Positions 26,749 to 35,682 of a DNA stretch of 64,000 nt are shown here, piece after piece (the first letter of the stretch is position 1; every line of letters begins with the position of its first letter). The position numbers were made by a program, and so were the translations under genes. The notes beneath the pieces were generated by a model, which searched no databases, was not told the DNA's origin, and saw only the letters and a list, made by a program, of their open reading frames with translations. Origin of the DNA: CALNYX01 sp942490925 (GTDB lineage Bacteria > Chlamydiota > Chlamydiia > Chlamydiales > JAAKFR01); contig CALNYX010000017.1 in the NCBI GenBank assembly GCA_942490925.1, positions 124,001 to 188,000 on the forward strand, given 5' to 3'.

Positions 26749-28677
26749 CTAATCTTTCTTGGACTCTTCGTCAACAACTTCGACTTCAGCCTCTTCGATT
26801 GACTCCTCACCAGCAGGTTGCTCCTGCTGATCAGCGGCTGCACCAGGCTGCCCTTGTTGCTGGGCCGCTGCTTGCTGCATCACTTCACCAATCTTTTGCA
26901 TCGTCTGGCTTAGGTCATCAGAAGTTGTGCGAATCGCATCGATATCTCCACCCTCAATCGCTTTTTTAGCAGCGTCCACTTTTCCTTGGATCTCACTTGC
27001 GACCTCAGCTGGAATCTTATCTTTGTACTCGCTCAAAGCCTGCTCAGCTTGGAAAACGCGGGCATCAGCCTCGTTTCTCACGCCAATCTCAGCTTTGCGC
27101 TTCTCATCTTCTTCCTTGTGCGCTTCGGCATCCTTAACCATGCGATCAATCTCGTCCTCTTTCAGACCAGACTGTGCTTCAATCCGGATCTTCTGCTCTT
27201 TTCCACTCTGCTTATCTTTCGCAGAAACATGCAAAATCCCGTTCGCATCAACATCAAACGCAACCTCAATCTGTGGCATCCCACGTCTTGCTGGCGGAAT
27301 ATCTGTCAGATCAAAGCGACCAATCTCTTTGTTGTCATTTGCCATTGGACGCTCACCTTGTAGTACGACGATCGTCACTGCAGGTTGATTGTCTGCGGCA
27401 GTTGAAAAGACTTGCTTTTTCTGCGTTGGAATTGTGGTGTTGCGCTCCACTAGGGGAGTCATCACGCCACCTAGCGTTTCAATTCCAAGTGTTAGAGGAA
27501 TGACATCTAGAAGCAGCACGTCTTTCACATCTCCACCAAGTACTCCACCTTGAATTGCTGCTCCAATAGCAACAACTTCATCTGGGTTGACACCTTTGTG
27601 TGGATCTTTTTTGAAGATCGCTTTTGTTACGGCTTGCACAGATGGCATGCGTGACATTCCACCAACAAGGATCACTTCATCGATCTGGTCAGCTGATAGA
27701 CCAGAGTCTTTCAGTGCATCCAAGCAAGGTTGACGTGTACGCTCAACAAGTGAGTGTGTCAACTGCTCTAGCTTTGCTCTTGTGAGTGTCAATGAGAGGT
27801 GTTTTGGACCAGAAGCATCCATCGTGATGAACGGCTGGTTGATTTCTGTTGAAGGAACACCAGAGAGCTCAATTTTTGCTTTCTCAGCAGCGTCACGTAG
27901 ACGTTGCAGAGCCATCTTATCTTTGCTCAAGTCAATGCTTTCAGCTTTTTTGAATTCATCGATCATCCAGTGGATAATCGCTTCATCAAAGTCATCTCCA
28001 CCAAGGTGAGTATCGCCATTGGTTGCAAGCACCTCAAAGACACCCTCGCCAATTTCAAGAATTGAGATATCAAATGTTCCACCGCCAAGGTCAAAGACAG
28101 CAACTTTCTTGTCGCCCTCTTTGTCTAAGCCATAAGCAAGTGCTGCTGCTGTCGGCTCTGGGATGATTCGTTTCACATCAAGACCTGCAATACGTCCTGC
28201 ATCACGCGTTGAAGCGCGCTGTGAGTCGTTGAAATAAGCAGGAACTGTAATTACAGCTTCTGTCACAGGCTCACCAAGGTAGGCTTCAGCAGTCTCTTTC
28301 ATTTTAATCAGGACTTGCGCGCCTGCTTCTTCAGGTGTCATATGTTTGCCACCTACATCAAAGACGACATCGCCTTTGTCATTGGAAGTGACGGTGAATG
28401 GCACTGTTTTGATTTCAGACTCGACTTCACTATACTTACGTCCAATAAAACGTTTTGTTGATGAAAGGGTACGATCTGGGTTAGTTACTGCTTGGCGTTT
28501 AGCTGGAACACCGATGAGACGTTCTTCACCTTTATAAGCCACAACAGAAGGGGTTGTACGTGTACCTTCTGCTGAAGTAATCACCTTCGCTTGACCTCCC
28601 TCCATTACGGCAACGCACGAGTTCGTTGTGCCGAGGTCAATCCCAATGATTTTGCCTGATTTCTTTTGCTCAGCCAT
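26749..28677 (-). CDS. dnaK: Hsp70 chaperone DnaK
   Basis: ATP-dependent chaperone (642 residues). GIDLGTTNSCVAVMEGG (phosphate 1), VFDLGGGTFDISIL (phosphate 2) and VGGMSRMPSVQ (adenosine/connect) mark the ATPase domain. VLLLDVIPLTLGIETLGG and the substrate-binding domain follow, and the acidic tail ends EEAEVEVVDEESKKD. It is last in hrcA-grpE-dnaK and overlaps grpE by 8 bp. An 86-bp piece of its sequence is duplicated at 25001-25086. Confidence 0.98.
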   Translation of the reverse strand: MAEQKKSGKIIGIDLGTTNSCVAVMEGGQAKVITSAEGTRTTPSVVAYKGEERLIGVPAKRQAVTNPDRTLSSTKRFIGRKYSEVESEIKTVPFTVTSNDKGDVVFDVGGKHMTPEEAGAQVLIKMKETAEAYLGEPVTEAVITVPAYFNDSQRASTRDAGRIAGLDVKRIIPEPTAAALAYGLDKEGDKKVAVFDLGGGTFDISILEIGEGVFEVLATNGDTHLGGDDFDEAIIHWMIDEFKKAESIDLSKDKMALQRLRDAAEKAKIELSGVPSTEINQPFITMDASGPKHLSLTLTRAKLEQLTHSLVERTRQPCLDALKDSGLSADQIDEVILVGGMSRMPSVQAVTKAIFKKDPHKGVNPDEVVAIGAAIQGGVLGGDVKDVLLLDVIPLTLGIETLGGVMTPLVERNTTIPTQKKQVFSTAADNQPAVTIVVLQGERPMANDNKEIGRFDLTDIPPARRGMPQIEVAFDVDANGILHVSAKDKQSGKEQKIRIEAQSGLKEDEIDRMVKDAEAHKEEDEKRKAEIGVRNEADARVFQAEQALSEYKDKIPAEVASEIQGKVDAAKKAIEGGDIDAIRTTSDDLSQTMQKIGEVMQQAAAQQQGQPGAAADQQEQPAGEESIEEAEVEVVDEESKKD

Positions 28678-29185
28678 TATTTTCTCCTTTTTCTTCAGGG
28701 GGTTTAGCTACTTTGACACGTGCCACACGGATCGTGCGGTCGCCTTTTTTGTAGCCAGAGACACATTGCTCAAGAATTTCCCCTGCTGGTTTTTCAATAG
28801 TTTCTATCATCTCGACAGCTTCGTGAAGATGGGGATCAAACTGCTTCCCTACAGAATGATACTCCTCAACACCGTGCTCCAAGAGAACTTGTTTAAATTG
28901 TCCGGCAATCATCTCAAATCCGATCGCCCAGTTTTTCACCTCTTCTGAAACATTTTCAGCGTGGCGAAGTGCATTTTCGAAATTGTCTAGAGGATGCAAG
29001 AATTCAGCGAGGACATTTTCAACTGCGTATTGCATCAAATCCTGCCGTTCTTTTTGCATCCTTTTCCGTGCATTTTCAGAGTCAGCTAGCAGTCGCAAAT
29101 ATTTGTCTTCGCAAGCAGCGAGCTTCTCGTGTACTTTCTCAAGAGACTCCTCTTGCTCTTCAACCTGCTCTTCTTGTTCATCCAT
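28670..29185 (-). CDS. grpE: Nucleotide exchange factor GrpE
   Basis: Co-chaperone (171 residues) that releases ADP from DnaK. It has a Glu/Gln-rich N-terminal coiled coil, the ADSENARKRMQKE dimer helix and the C-terminal beta domain with PHLHEAVEMIE and VSGYKKGDRTIRVARVKVA. It overlaps hrcA and dnaK by 8 bp on each side. Confidence 0.97.
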   Translation of the reverse strand: MDEQEEQVEEQEESLEKVHEKLAACEDKYLRLLADSENARKRMQKERQDLMQYAVENVLAEFLHPLDNFENALRHAENVSEEVKNWAIGFEMIAGQFKQVLLEHGVEEYHSVGKQFDPHLHEAVEMIETIEKPAGEILEQCVSGYKKGDRTIRVARVKVAKPPEEKGENNG

Positions 29186-30302
29186 CTTTTTTTACCTCTA
29201 GCATCTTGTATGTTGTTTGGTCGACAACCTCTTTAGAAATCGACGCAGCGCCCTGCGGTTGTCGGAAGGAGAGTTTAAACTTCGCCAGACTTTTTGTAAG
29301 CCCTTTACTCACAACGTGAGAGAAAAATCGTAAGGTTCCAAAAAGCGGCTTGTAGGGGATGCGGCAAGGGCCAAGCAGTCCGACCGCGCCCACTTTTGTC
29401 TGTCCAATTGTGTAGGGCATCGCCAAAATTGTGCACCCCTTGGCAAACTCACTTCCAATCCAGTAGTGAAGTTGAGATTCACGCAGACTGTCATTGAGAA
29501 GTAGGCGCATCTGTCCACTATTTTCAAACAGTGAAAGCCCAGATGCCAAAGCGACAGGGTCATTAAACTCTGGATAGCTCAACAAGCGAGAAAATCCTGT
29601 ACGATAGAGATCGTCCTCACTGAAATTTGAATAGCGTACGATGTAGCGCACCATGATCTCATTGTATAAAGAGAGAGCGAGCTTCTCTTCATCATCTGAA
29701 AGAATCACAGGCTTTTCACCACCCTTGATCCGCCACTGCAAATAACTCTCAATTCGCTTGGTTGCAAACGAGCTCAACTTCTTCGGAATCGGCAACACTT
29801 CTGTGAGAACCTGTCCAAAATCAGTGATCAACACCGAAAGGAGTCTCTCATGATCGATACTCACCAATTTGATTTCCAAAATGAAATCGTGATCAAAACG
29901 GACCGAAGAGAGAAACGTTGCAAGCCCTGTCAACTCACTGAGTTTTTCAGCCGCTTGTTGCAGATAGAAGTGAATCTCTTTGGATTCAGCCTCAGCCAGC
30001 TCTTTTAATGCTTTCTCAGTTCCTGGTAGAAGTTGTTCAGAATCAAATATTTCCTTTGCATAGAAGCGAAATGCATCCTCAGTTGGAATCCGGCCTCCCG
30101 AGGAGTGGGCCTGCTTCAAAAAGCCTCGCTGTTCGAGCTGGCTAAAGTAGTTGCGGATGGTGGCTGAGCTCAAGTGCTCAAAGCCCTCTTCTCTCAGGGT
30201 GTTGGAGCCAATGGGCTTACCTGTCTCGAGAAAGAGCTCTACGAGGCCAACTAGGACATCGAGAGCACGCGCTTCTTTTTTTGAGAGCTGTTTTTCCTTC
30301 AT
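29178..30302 (-). CDS. hrcA: Heat-shock repressor HrcA
   Basis: Winged-helix repressor (374 residues) that binds CIRCE and, in many bacteria, senses folding load through GroEL. The N-terminal DNA-binding region includes ETGKPIGSNTL and the recognition segment LSSATIRNYFSQLEQRGFL, then HSSGGRIPTEDAFRFY, all characteristic. The C-terminal extension beyond ~340 residues is typical of chlamydial HrcA. It is first in the operon and is preceded by a promoter and a CIRCE element, so it is autoregulated. Confidence 0.97.
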   Translation of the reverse strand: MKEKQLSKKEARALDVLVGLVELFLETGKPIGSNTLREEGFEHLSSATIRNYFSQLEQRGFLKQAHSSGGRIPTEDAFRFYAKEIFDSEQLLPGTEKALKELAEAESKEIHFYLQQAAEKLSELTGLATFLSSVRFDHDFILEIKLVSIDHERLLSVLITDFGQVLTEVLPIPKKLSSFATKRIESYLQWRIKGGEKPVILSDDEEKLALSLYNEIMVRYIVRYSNFSEDDLYRTGFSRLLSYPEFNDPVALASGLSLFENSGQMRLLLNDSLRESQLHYWIGSEFAKGCTILAMPYTIGQTKVGAVGLLGPCRIPYKPLFGTLRFFSHVVSKGLTKSLAKFKLSFRQPQGAASISKEVVDQTTYKMLEVKKDG

Positions 30303-30311
30303 ATGAGAGCA

Positions 30312-30341
30312 ATTATAGCCACGGGCAGCTCTTTAGGTCAA
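30312..30341 (-). promoter_or_regulatory. Promoter of hrcA-grpE-dnaK
   Basis: Minus strand: TTGACC (30336-30341), an 18-nt spacer and TATAAT (30312-30317). The hrcA ATG begins 9 nt after the -10 box, giving a nearly leaderless mRNA. Confidence 0.78.
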
Positions 30342-30347
30342 GCTTTT

Positions 30348-30374
30348 TTAGCACTCTCATGTAATGAGTGCTGA
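30348..30374. promoter_or_regulatory. CIRCE operator (HrcA binding site)
   Basis: TTAGCACTC, 9-nt spacer, GAGTGCTGA: one mismatch to the consensus inverted repeat TTAGCACTC-N9-GAGTGCTAA. It lies just upstream of the hrcA -35 box and also upstream of the divergent promoter at 30387-30416. Confidence 0.95.
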
Positions 30375-30386
30375 ATTTTGGTAAAG

Positions 30387-30416
30387 TTGACAACAATTCT
30401 TTTTTTAAGGTAGAAT
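30387..30416 (+). promoter_or_regulatory. Divergent promoter for 30423-31154
   Basis: Perfect TTGACA (30387-30392), 18-nt spacer, TAGAAT (30411-30416). The ATG follows after only 6 nt. Because CIRCE lies 12 bp upstream of this -35 box, HrcA could influence both directions. Confidence 0.65.
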
Positions 30417-30422
30417 AAAGAC

Positions 30423-30719
30423 ATGGAAATCACACCAGTAGACAGAATTGGTCCTTATATTGTCCGTCCTCAGAAGGACTTGGTTGCCACCATGGTTCAA
30501 ATTGCTCTTTTAGAGATGATGAGTCAGGTTTGGCAGCAGTTTGGGGATAATCTGCGAGTGATTGCTGCTGAGTCGACGCGTCAATCGCGCCGTCGCCAGA
30601 TCAGAGCGGGTGAAATGAGAAGTGAACAGCGAAAAATTGAAGATGTGAAAAAGACGCAGCCAACTCTACCAACAACAGATGTTCTCAAAGCAAGAGCTCT
30701 CGTTGCCAGTGCTGCATAA
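30423..30719 (+). CDS. Small hypothetical protein
   Basis: A 98-residue protein without signal peptide or clear membrane segment. It has a hydrophobic, Met-rich helix around residues 24-40 (MVQIALLEMMSQVW) and a basic stretch near 55-70 (RQSRRRQIRAGEMR). I do not recognise a family. It has its own promoter divergent from hrcA, and the next gene starts 12 bp after its stop, so the two are probably co-transcribed. The location between hrcA and proS, which I recall as neighbours in Chlamydia, marks it as lineage-specific. Confidence 0.6.
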   Translation: MEITPVDRIGPYIVRPQKDLVATMVQIALLEMMSQVWQQFGDNLRVIAAESTRQSRRRQIRAGEMRSEQRKIEDVKKTQPTLPTTDVLKARALVASAA

Positions 30720-30731
30720 GGAGAATACGGT

Positions 30732-31154
30732 ATGACTTTTATCAAGGATGCTGCAGTAAGTTTTTTCTGGAGTAATAGCAACGCTTCTAAAAAGATAGAA
30801 GAGAAAGTTGAGTACCTCGGCCATAAGCTCACTTACGTCACGACAATTGGAGTTGTTGCCACAGTTGCACTTGCAGCTCTATCACTTTTAGCTGTAGCTA
30901 AACTCAATATTGCAGGGGTTTTAATTGGAGGAACGGCGACAGCAACTGTTGGTTACTTCTCAGGGAATGGTCTGCGTGTTGCACGGAACATCGTCGCTCT
31001 TTCTAAGGATAAGACTAAGATGAGAGAAATCGCCCGCGAACAGAGTGCACCTAAATTGAAAGAAGCTCTGCAAGAGGGGACAAAAGGATTTGGTTGGGCG
31101 CTTGACTGTGTGATCTCTCGCATTCAAGCCTTTCTTCAAGATAAAAGCGAATGA
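30732..31154 (+). CDS. Inc-like small membrane protein
   Basis: A 140-residue protein with a long bilobed hydrophobic region at about residues 35-80 (two helices separated by AKLN) flanked by charged ends. This is the topology of chlamydial inclusion membrane proteins, which are type III secreted and inserted in the vacuole membrane. The start has a good TAAGGAG site overlapping the stop of the gene before. It overlaps the convergent proS by 19 bp. The Inc label rests on topology only; an ordinary small membrane protein is possible. Confidence 0.65.
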   Translation: MTFIKDAAVSFFWSNSNASKKIEEKVEYLGHKLTYVTTIGVVATVALAALSLLAVAKLNIAGVLIGGTATATVGYFSGNGLRVARNIVALSKDKTKMREIAREQSAPKLKEALQEGTKGFGWALDCVISRIQAFLQDKSE

Positions 31155-32845
31155 TTAGCCCAGTCTAGAACTTCATCTTTTGTAATCAAGCTCTTCTCGC
31201 CATTGCGTGACTCGATTTCAAACTTCCCTTCATTCGCAAAAGTTTTGCCAATAATCAGTTTGTAGGGAATGCCCATCAGATCACTATCTCTCAGTTTAAA
31301 GCCAAGCCGCTCGTTGCGATCATCGTAGAGCGGTTCAAAAGCGTGCAGCAGCGCGTATAGATGCTCTGCTTCTTGCACATGCGTAGCCTCTTTGGGATTG
31401 GCAACGGCAATCATCACTTTGAAAGGTGCTAGGCATAGTGGCCAAACAATTCCTCTCTCATCATGTTTCTGTTCGATGACGGCTTGGGCTGTCCGTCCAA
31501 TACCGATACCATAGGTTCCCATCCAAAAGGGTTTTGTCTTGCCATTTTCATCTTGGTAGAGCGCTTCGAGCTTCTCGGCGTAGCGCGTCCCGATATTGAA
31601 GATGTGTCCCACTTCAATGCCACGCTCGATTTTGAAGGTGCCATCTTTGACGTGCGGGCAACCATCACCCTCTTGGGCAAGGAGAAAGTCCCCAAATTCT
31701 GGAAGGGGAAGATCACGCTCCCAATTCACATTTTTCTCGTGCACGTCTTCTTTGTTGAAGGCGCAGAGGAAATTTGTCATCGGTTTTGCCGTAAGGTCGG
31801 CAAAATAGGGGAGTTTGAGTTCAAGTGGTCCGATGAATCCTGGGCGTGAACCGGTGAGTTTTTTGATCTCTTCATCAGAGGCGAGTTCAATCTCTGTGCA
31901 ACCAAATTTATCAGACACTTTAAGGGGGTTGACTTGTCGATCACCACGAATGGCAATCGCAACAAATTCGTGTTTGTCTGAATAGATCAATTTGTAGAGG
32001 AGGGTTTTGAGAATCTGCTCTGGAGGGAGTTTGGCGAAAGTTGAAAGCTCTTCAATCGATGAGACATTTGGAGTTGGAAGTGTTTCACGAGCGAGCAGTT
32101 CTGAGCTGTAATCAAACGGTGGAGGAATCGATTTAGTCGCTTCAACATTGGCTGCGTAATCGCCGCAGGTCATGACGACATCTTCACCGACTTCAGCTGT
32201 TGCTTGAAACTCTTGCGAGCGGCCAGTTGCGCTGATCTTGCCGCCATGCGCTTCAACGAGTACAAAGTCGAGACCAATCCGTTTGAAGATTTCGCTGTAT
32301 GCATCTCGCATTTGGATGTATTGTTTCTCCATCCCTTTTTCGTCTGACGAGTAAGAATAGCCATCTTTCATCATGAACTCTTTGCTGCGCATCAGCCCAA
32401 AGCGAGGGCGGATCTCATCGCGGAATTTATTGCCAAACTGATAGATGTTCAGTGGGAGTTCTTTGTAGCTTTTGATCCAGCTACCAACGAAGTGGGTGGC
32501 AATTTCTTCGCAAGTTGGCGCCATGCAGTAGTCGTGTTCTTCACGATCTTTGAAGGAGTAAAGGAGCTTCTCTGCGATGTAGTCGTTCCAGCGACCTGAT
32601 TGTTGCCAGGGTTGGGAAGGGTGGAGTTGAGGGAGTTGGACCTCTTGCGCACCAGCTTTGTCGAGCTCTTCACGAATAATGTCCATGAGTTTGCGAAAGA
32701 CGCGCAGCATGAGTGGGGAGTAGCTATAGACGCCTCGTCCAACCTTATGGACATAGCCTGCTCTTTCGAGCAGTTGGTGGGAGACGATATCAGCATCGTG
32801 AGGCGGCTCTTTCAGAGTGCGAAGCAGTAGGTTTGAACGTTTCAT
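31136..32845 (-). CDS. proS: Prolyl-tRNA synthetase, bacterial type
   Basis: Class II aminoacyl-tRNA synthetase (569 residues) charging tRNA-Pro. Motif 2 includes FGLMRSKEFMMKDGYS, and motif 3 lies in MGTYGIGIGRT. The editing insertion typical of bacterial ProS fills about residues 225-400, and the anticodon-binding domain ends the protein. It overlaps the insulinase gene by 4 bp and is the last gene of rng-plsB-insulinase-proS. In C. trachomatis proS is next to hrcA, which still holds here except for two small inserted genes. Confidence 0.97.
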   Translation of the reverse strand: MKRSNLLLRTLKEPPHDADIVSHQLLERAGYVHKVGRGVYSYSPLMLRVFRKLMDIIREELDKAGAQEVQLPQLHPSQPWQQSGRWNDYIAEKLLYSFKDREEHDYCMAPTCEEIATHFVGSWIKSYKELPLNIYQFGNKFRDEIRPRFGLMRSKEFMMKDGYSYSSDEKGMEKQYIQMRDAYSEIFKRIGLDFVLVEAHGGKISATGRSQEFQATAEVGEDVVMTCGDYAANVEATKSIPPPFDYSSELLARETLPTPNVSSIEELSTFAKLPPEQILKTLLYKLIYSDKHEFVAIAIRGDRQVNPLKVSDKFGCTEIELASDEEIKKLTGSRPGFIGPLELKLPYFADLTAKPMTNFLCAFNKEDVHEKNVNWERDLPLPEFGDFLLAQEGDGCPHVKDGTFKIERGIEVGHIFNIGTRYAEKLEALYQDENGKTKPFWMGTYGIGIGRTAQAVIEQKHDERGIVWPLCLAPFKVMIAVANPKEATHVQEAEHLYALLHAFEPLYDDRNERLGFKLRDSDLMGIPYKLIIGKTFANEGKFEIESRNGEKSLITKDEVLDWANHSLLS

Positions 32846-35682
32846 CGGCTTTGGTATTCAATGAGTTTACGAAGTTTATCTGTGGAGGTTGCTTTTTGGT
32901 AGTGCACGCCACTTTGTGGAGGCAAATTCCCTTCTATACAAACTGCCATGCGTTTTGGACTTGTCTTGCCTAGGAAGGTGTTTGCATACTCAACAAACTC
33001 AGCGTATGTGAGACTTTGCAACCCTTCAATCCGCTTATCAAGCCACTCAAAATCTCCCTCATATTCAAAGGCGAGTCGGTTGAGGAGTTTTCCCTTGGAA
33101 AGGAGATTTTCGGCTGGGTGATTAAGTTTTTCAACAAGTGAGGCGCGGATTGCTTCAAACCGTTTTTCTGGAATGACGCTCTCTTCAAGGTGACGCAAGC
33201 TGTTTTCAAAGAAGAGTTCGAAGCGTGCGAGAAGATCGCGCGTATCATGACTGCTCGATTGTACGGCAAAAAAGGCGTAGAGATGGCGCTCAAGTTCCTG
33301 GCTCCAGTTACGCACGAGATAGGCTGTCTGCTGTTTGGTGCGTAGTTCGCTGAAGAAGGGTTCTTCGAGACCTTTGGCTAAAATATCTAGAGCTGCCCGT
33401 TTTTGGAAGGAGAAGGTGCCGCAATCAGCTGTAACAATTAGAGCATTGGCAGGCAGATCACTTTTCTGTTGCAAGATGTGAGCGTTTGAAAGGGAGGCAA
33501 CTTCTTGTTTGAGGTGTTTCTGCTTGGGGTAGGGCGCTGTCTCAAAGTGGTCAACAAGTGTGAGCCATAGCTCTTTAGCGTGTGCCTCTGAGATATTGCC
33601 ATAGAACATCCCTTCAAGATAGCACTGACGCCAAACGGTGGTTGAAAAGCGTTTGAGGTCTTCATAGGAAGCAGTTGTTAAGGCGCGCTCTTTTTGCGAA
33701 AGACCGGCATGCTCTTTATAGATGACGTTCCAGACGAGCTCCTTGGCTTGAGCGAAGGGGTTTTGGGTCATGCCATTAGCATAGCAACGGCGCGCAAGCT
33801 CTTTGTAGAGGTTGAACTCATCGCGTGTTGGTGTGAGATTTTTCAATTGATTGAGTACTTCTGCCATGAAAAGGGGAGCTTTGTCGTGAAACCCTTCAAT
33901 ACTGAGCTCTACACCATTGGAGATTGGTTTGAGGTTGTAATGCAAGCCACCCATATTAGCGTGGTAGGCAATGGAATTGAGGCGCTCTTGAACCGTGTGA
34001 CAGTAAAGATCTGCCATCACTTGGCTTTTTGCATCTTTTTCTGTGATGGCAGGTGTTTTAAGTGTGCAGGTCCATGAGATTTGGGGGACACCAAATTCAT
34101 GATCGGTCTGCAAATAACACTTGCCAAGCTCACTTTGTGCAATCAACTGAGGCGTTGGGGTGGCACTCTCGCAAAGGACAAAGTCTTCAGGAATGTAGTG
34201 ATTAGGAGCGGGGATCGTAATCGCTGGGTGAGGCTTACAAGTAGACCAATTGCGCAATTTCTTCTTCGAGAGATTTTTGATGGTGTAATCCACACCTAGC
34301 CACTGTTCCTGTCTTTCTGGCTCTATTCGAGTGAGCTCTGGGTTTGCAATGAGAGTGAATTGACACTGTTCAGGAGTGAGTGCATTGAGTGTACGGTCAA
34401 TTTCAGCAGAGTCATAGCGTGTTGGCATGAGACTTTTGCGTGGAAAAGTGGCTAGATCTTCATCAACCATGGTCATTGCATATTCAGTGACGGTCTGGAA
34501 GATTTCTTCTCTCGACTGATAAGTATAGTTGAGCGTGTCAATTTGAATCACTTCGTCAAAGACAAAGCGAGGAATACCGGTTGTGCGATAGCTAGCAATC
34601 GCCTCAAAACAGCGCTGAATGACTGTGTCGTATTCTTTGATCCCTTTGGCAGTGAGATAGACTGAGAGGTTAAAAAGGGTCTGCTTTTTTCCCGCATGGA
34701 AACTACCAGCGCTTAATCCATCCGCTAATCCTTCCCGCTTAAGTTGAGCAAGAAGACTTGAATCTCCTTCATGGCCAATGACATGGCTGATTAATTGGTC
34801 AGCTTTTACATCAGGATTTTGTTCAGGGATTTCCCAGGTGAGTTCAAGGATTTGGAGATCTTGAATGGGGGCAACGGCGACCATTTTTGCAAGATGATCC
34901 TGAGTAAAAAGAGAGTGGAGACACTTTTCAGGCTGTACATCTCGGTTTTTGACAGAAGAAAAGACTGTTGTGACTTGCTTTTCTAGTTCATCTAAACCGA
35001 GTGGAGAGTAGATGACAAGATGCATCAAATTGGCGCTATAGTGCCTTTGATACCACTGCTTGAGTTCATCTTGTGAGATTTTTGCAAGCGTGTCGAGGTT
35101 TCCAATACAAAAGCTGTGGAAAGGGTGTTCCTTATTGGCGAGTTCTTTTTTCACGTAGAGCACGCGCCATGGGTCTAAGGGAACATCTTTGCAGTACTCT
35201 TGATGAATGGCGTGACACTCTCTATCGACACCAGAAGGGGAGAAGAGCGGCGCGATGAAAAATTGTCCAAAACGATCAAGAGCCTCTCCAAAGCCATTGT
35301 TGTTGACTGCAAACATGTAAACGGTGCGGTCTGCCATAGTAAAGGCATTGCGCTGTCCACCATGTTCATCAAGGTAGCGTGTATAGCCCTCTTCTTCTGG
35401 ATACTTTTCAGTTCCGAGAAAAAGGAGGTGTTCGACAAAGTGGGCCATGCCTGGGCGTGGCTGAGGATCATCCCAACTCCCGACATTGACGGCGAGTGCT
35501 GCTCCTGACTGCGAAGAGCCGGGGTCTGAGATGAGAAGGACTTTGAGTTGGTTTTCGAGACAGAGTTTCCGTACTTGCCGCTCTTTTAGCGAAGGGGTTG
35601 CAATGGTGAGCCCGGAACGGTCCTCAATTTGCTCGCCATAGAGGAGACCGGAGAGCAGAAGAAGTAGCAAGACTTTTTTCAT
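32842..35682 (-). CDS. Secreted insulinase-family zinc protease (M16, Ptr-like)
   Basis: Large M16 metalloprotease (946 residues), like protease III/insulysin. The N-terminus is a Sec signal peptide (MKKVLLLLLLSGLLYG), so it acts in the periplasm. The inverted zinc motif HFVEH lies near residue 81, with a downstream Glu in the EEEGYTRYLDEHGG region and NAFTMADRTVYMF as in Ptr. The repeated non-catalytic M16 halves follow. It overlaps plsB and proS by 4 bp each. The ptr-plsB-rng order matches C. trachomatis. Confidence 0.93.
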   Translation of the reverse strand: MKKVLLLLLLSGLLYGEQIEDRSGLTIATPSLKERQVRKLCLENQLKVLLISDPGSSQSGAALAVNVGSWDDPQPRPGMAHFVEHLLFLGTEKYPEEEGYTRYLDEHGGQRNAFTMADRTVYMFAVNNNGFGEALDRFGQFFIAPLFSPSGVDRECHAIHQEYCKDVPLDPWRVLYVKKELANKEHPFHSFCIGNLDTLAKISQDELKQWYQRHYSANLMHLVIYSPLGLDELEKQVTTVFSSVKNRDVQPEKCLHSLFTQDHLAKMVAVAPIQDLQILELTWEIPEQNPDVKADQLISHVIGHEGDSSLLAQLKREGLADGLSAGSFHAGKKQTLFNLSVYLTAKGIKEYDTVIQRCFEAIASYRTTGIPRFVFDEVIQIDTLNYTYQSREEIFQTVTEYAMTMVDEDLATFPRKSLMPTRYDSAEIDRTLNALTPEQCQFTLIANPELTRIEPERQEQWLGVDYTIKNLSKKKLRNWSTCKPHPAITIPAPNHYIPEDFVLCESATPTPQLIAQSELGKCYLQTDHEFGVPQISWTCTLKTPAITEKDAKSQVMADLYCHTVQERLNSIAYHANMGGLHYNLKPISNGVELSIEGFHDKAPLFMAEVLNQLKNLTPTRDEFNLYKELARRCYANGMTQNPFAQAKELVWNVIYKEHAGLSQKERALTTASYEDLKRFSTTVWRQCYLEGMFYGNISEAHAKELWLTLVDHFETAPYPKQKHLKQEVASLSNAHILQQKSDLPANALIVTADCGTFSFQKRAALDILAKGLEEPFFSELRTKQQTAYLVRNWSQELERHLYAFFAVQSSSHDTRDLLARFELFFENSLRHLEESVIPEKRFEAIRASLVEKLNHPAENLLSKGKLLNRLAFEYEGDFEWLDKRIEGLQSLTYAEFVEYANTFLGKTSPKRMAVCIEGNLPPQSGVHYQKATSTDKLRKLIEYQSR

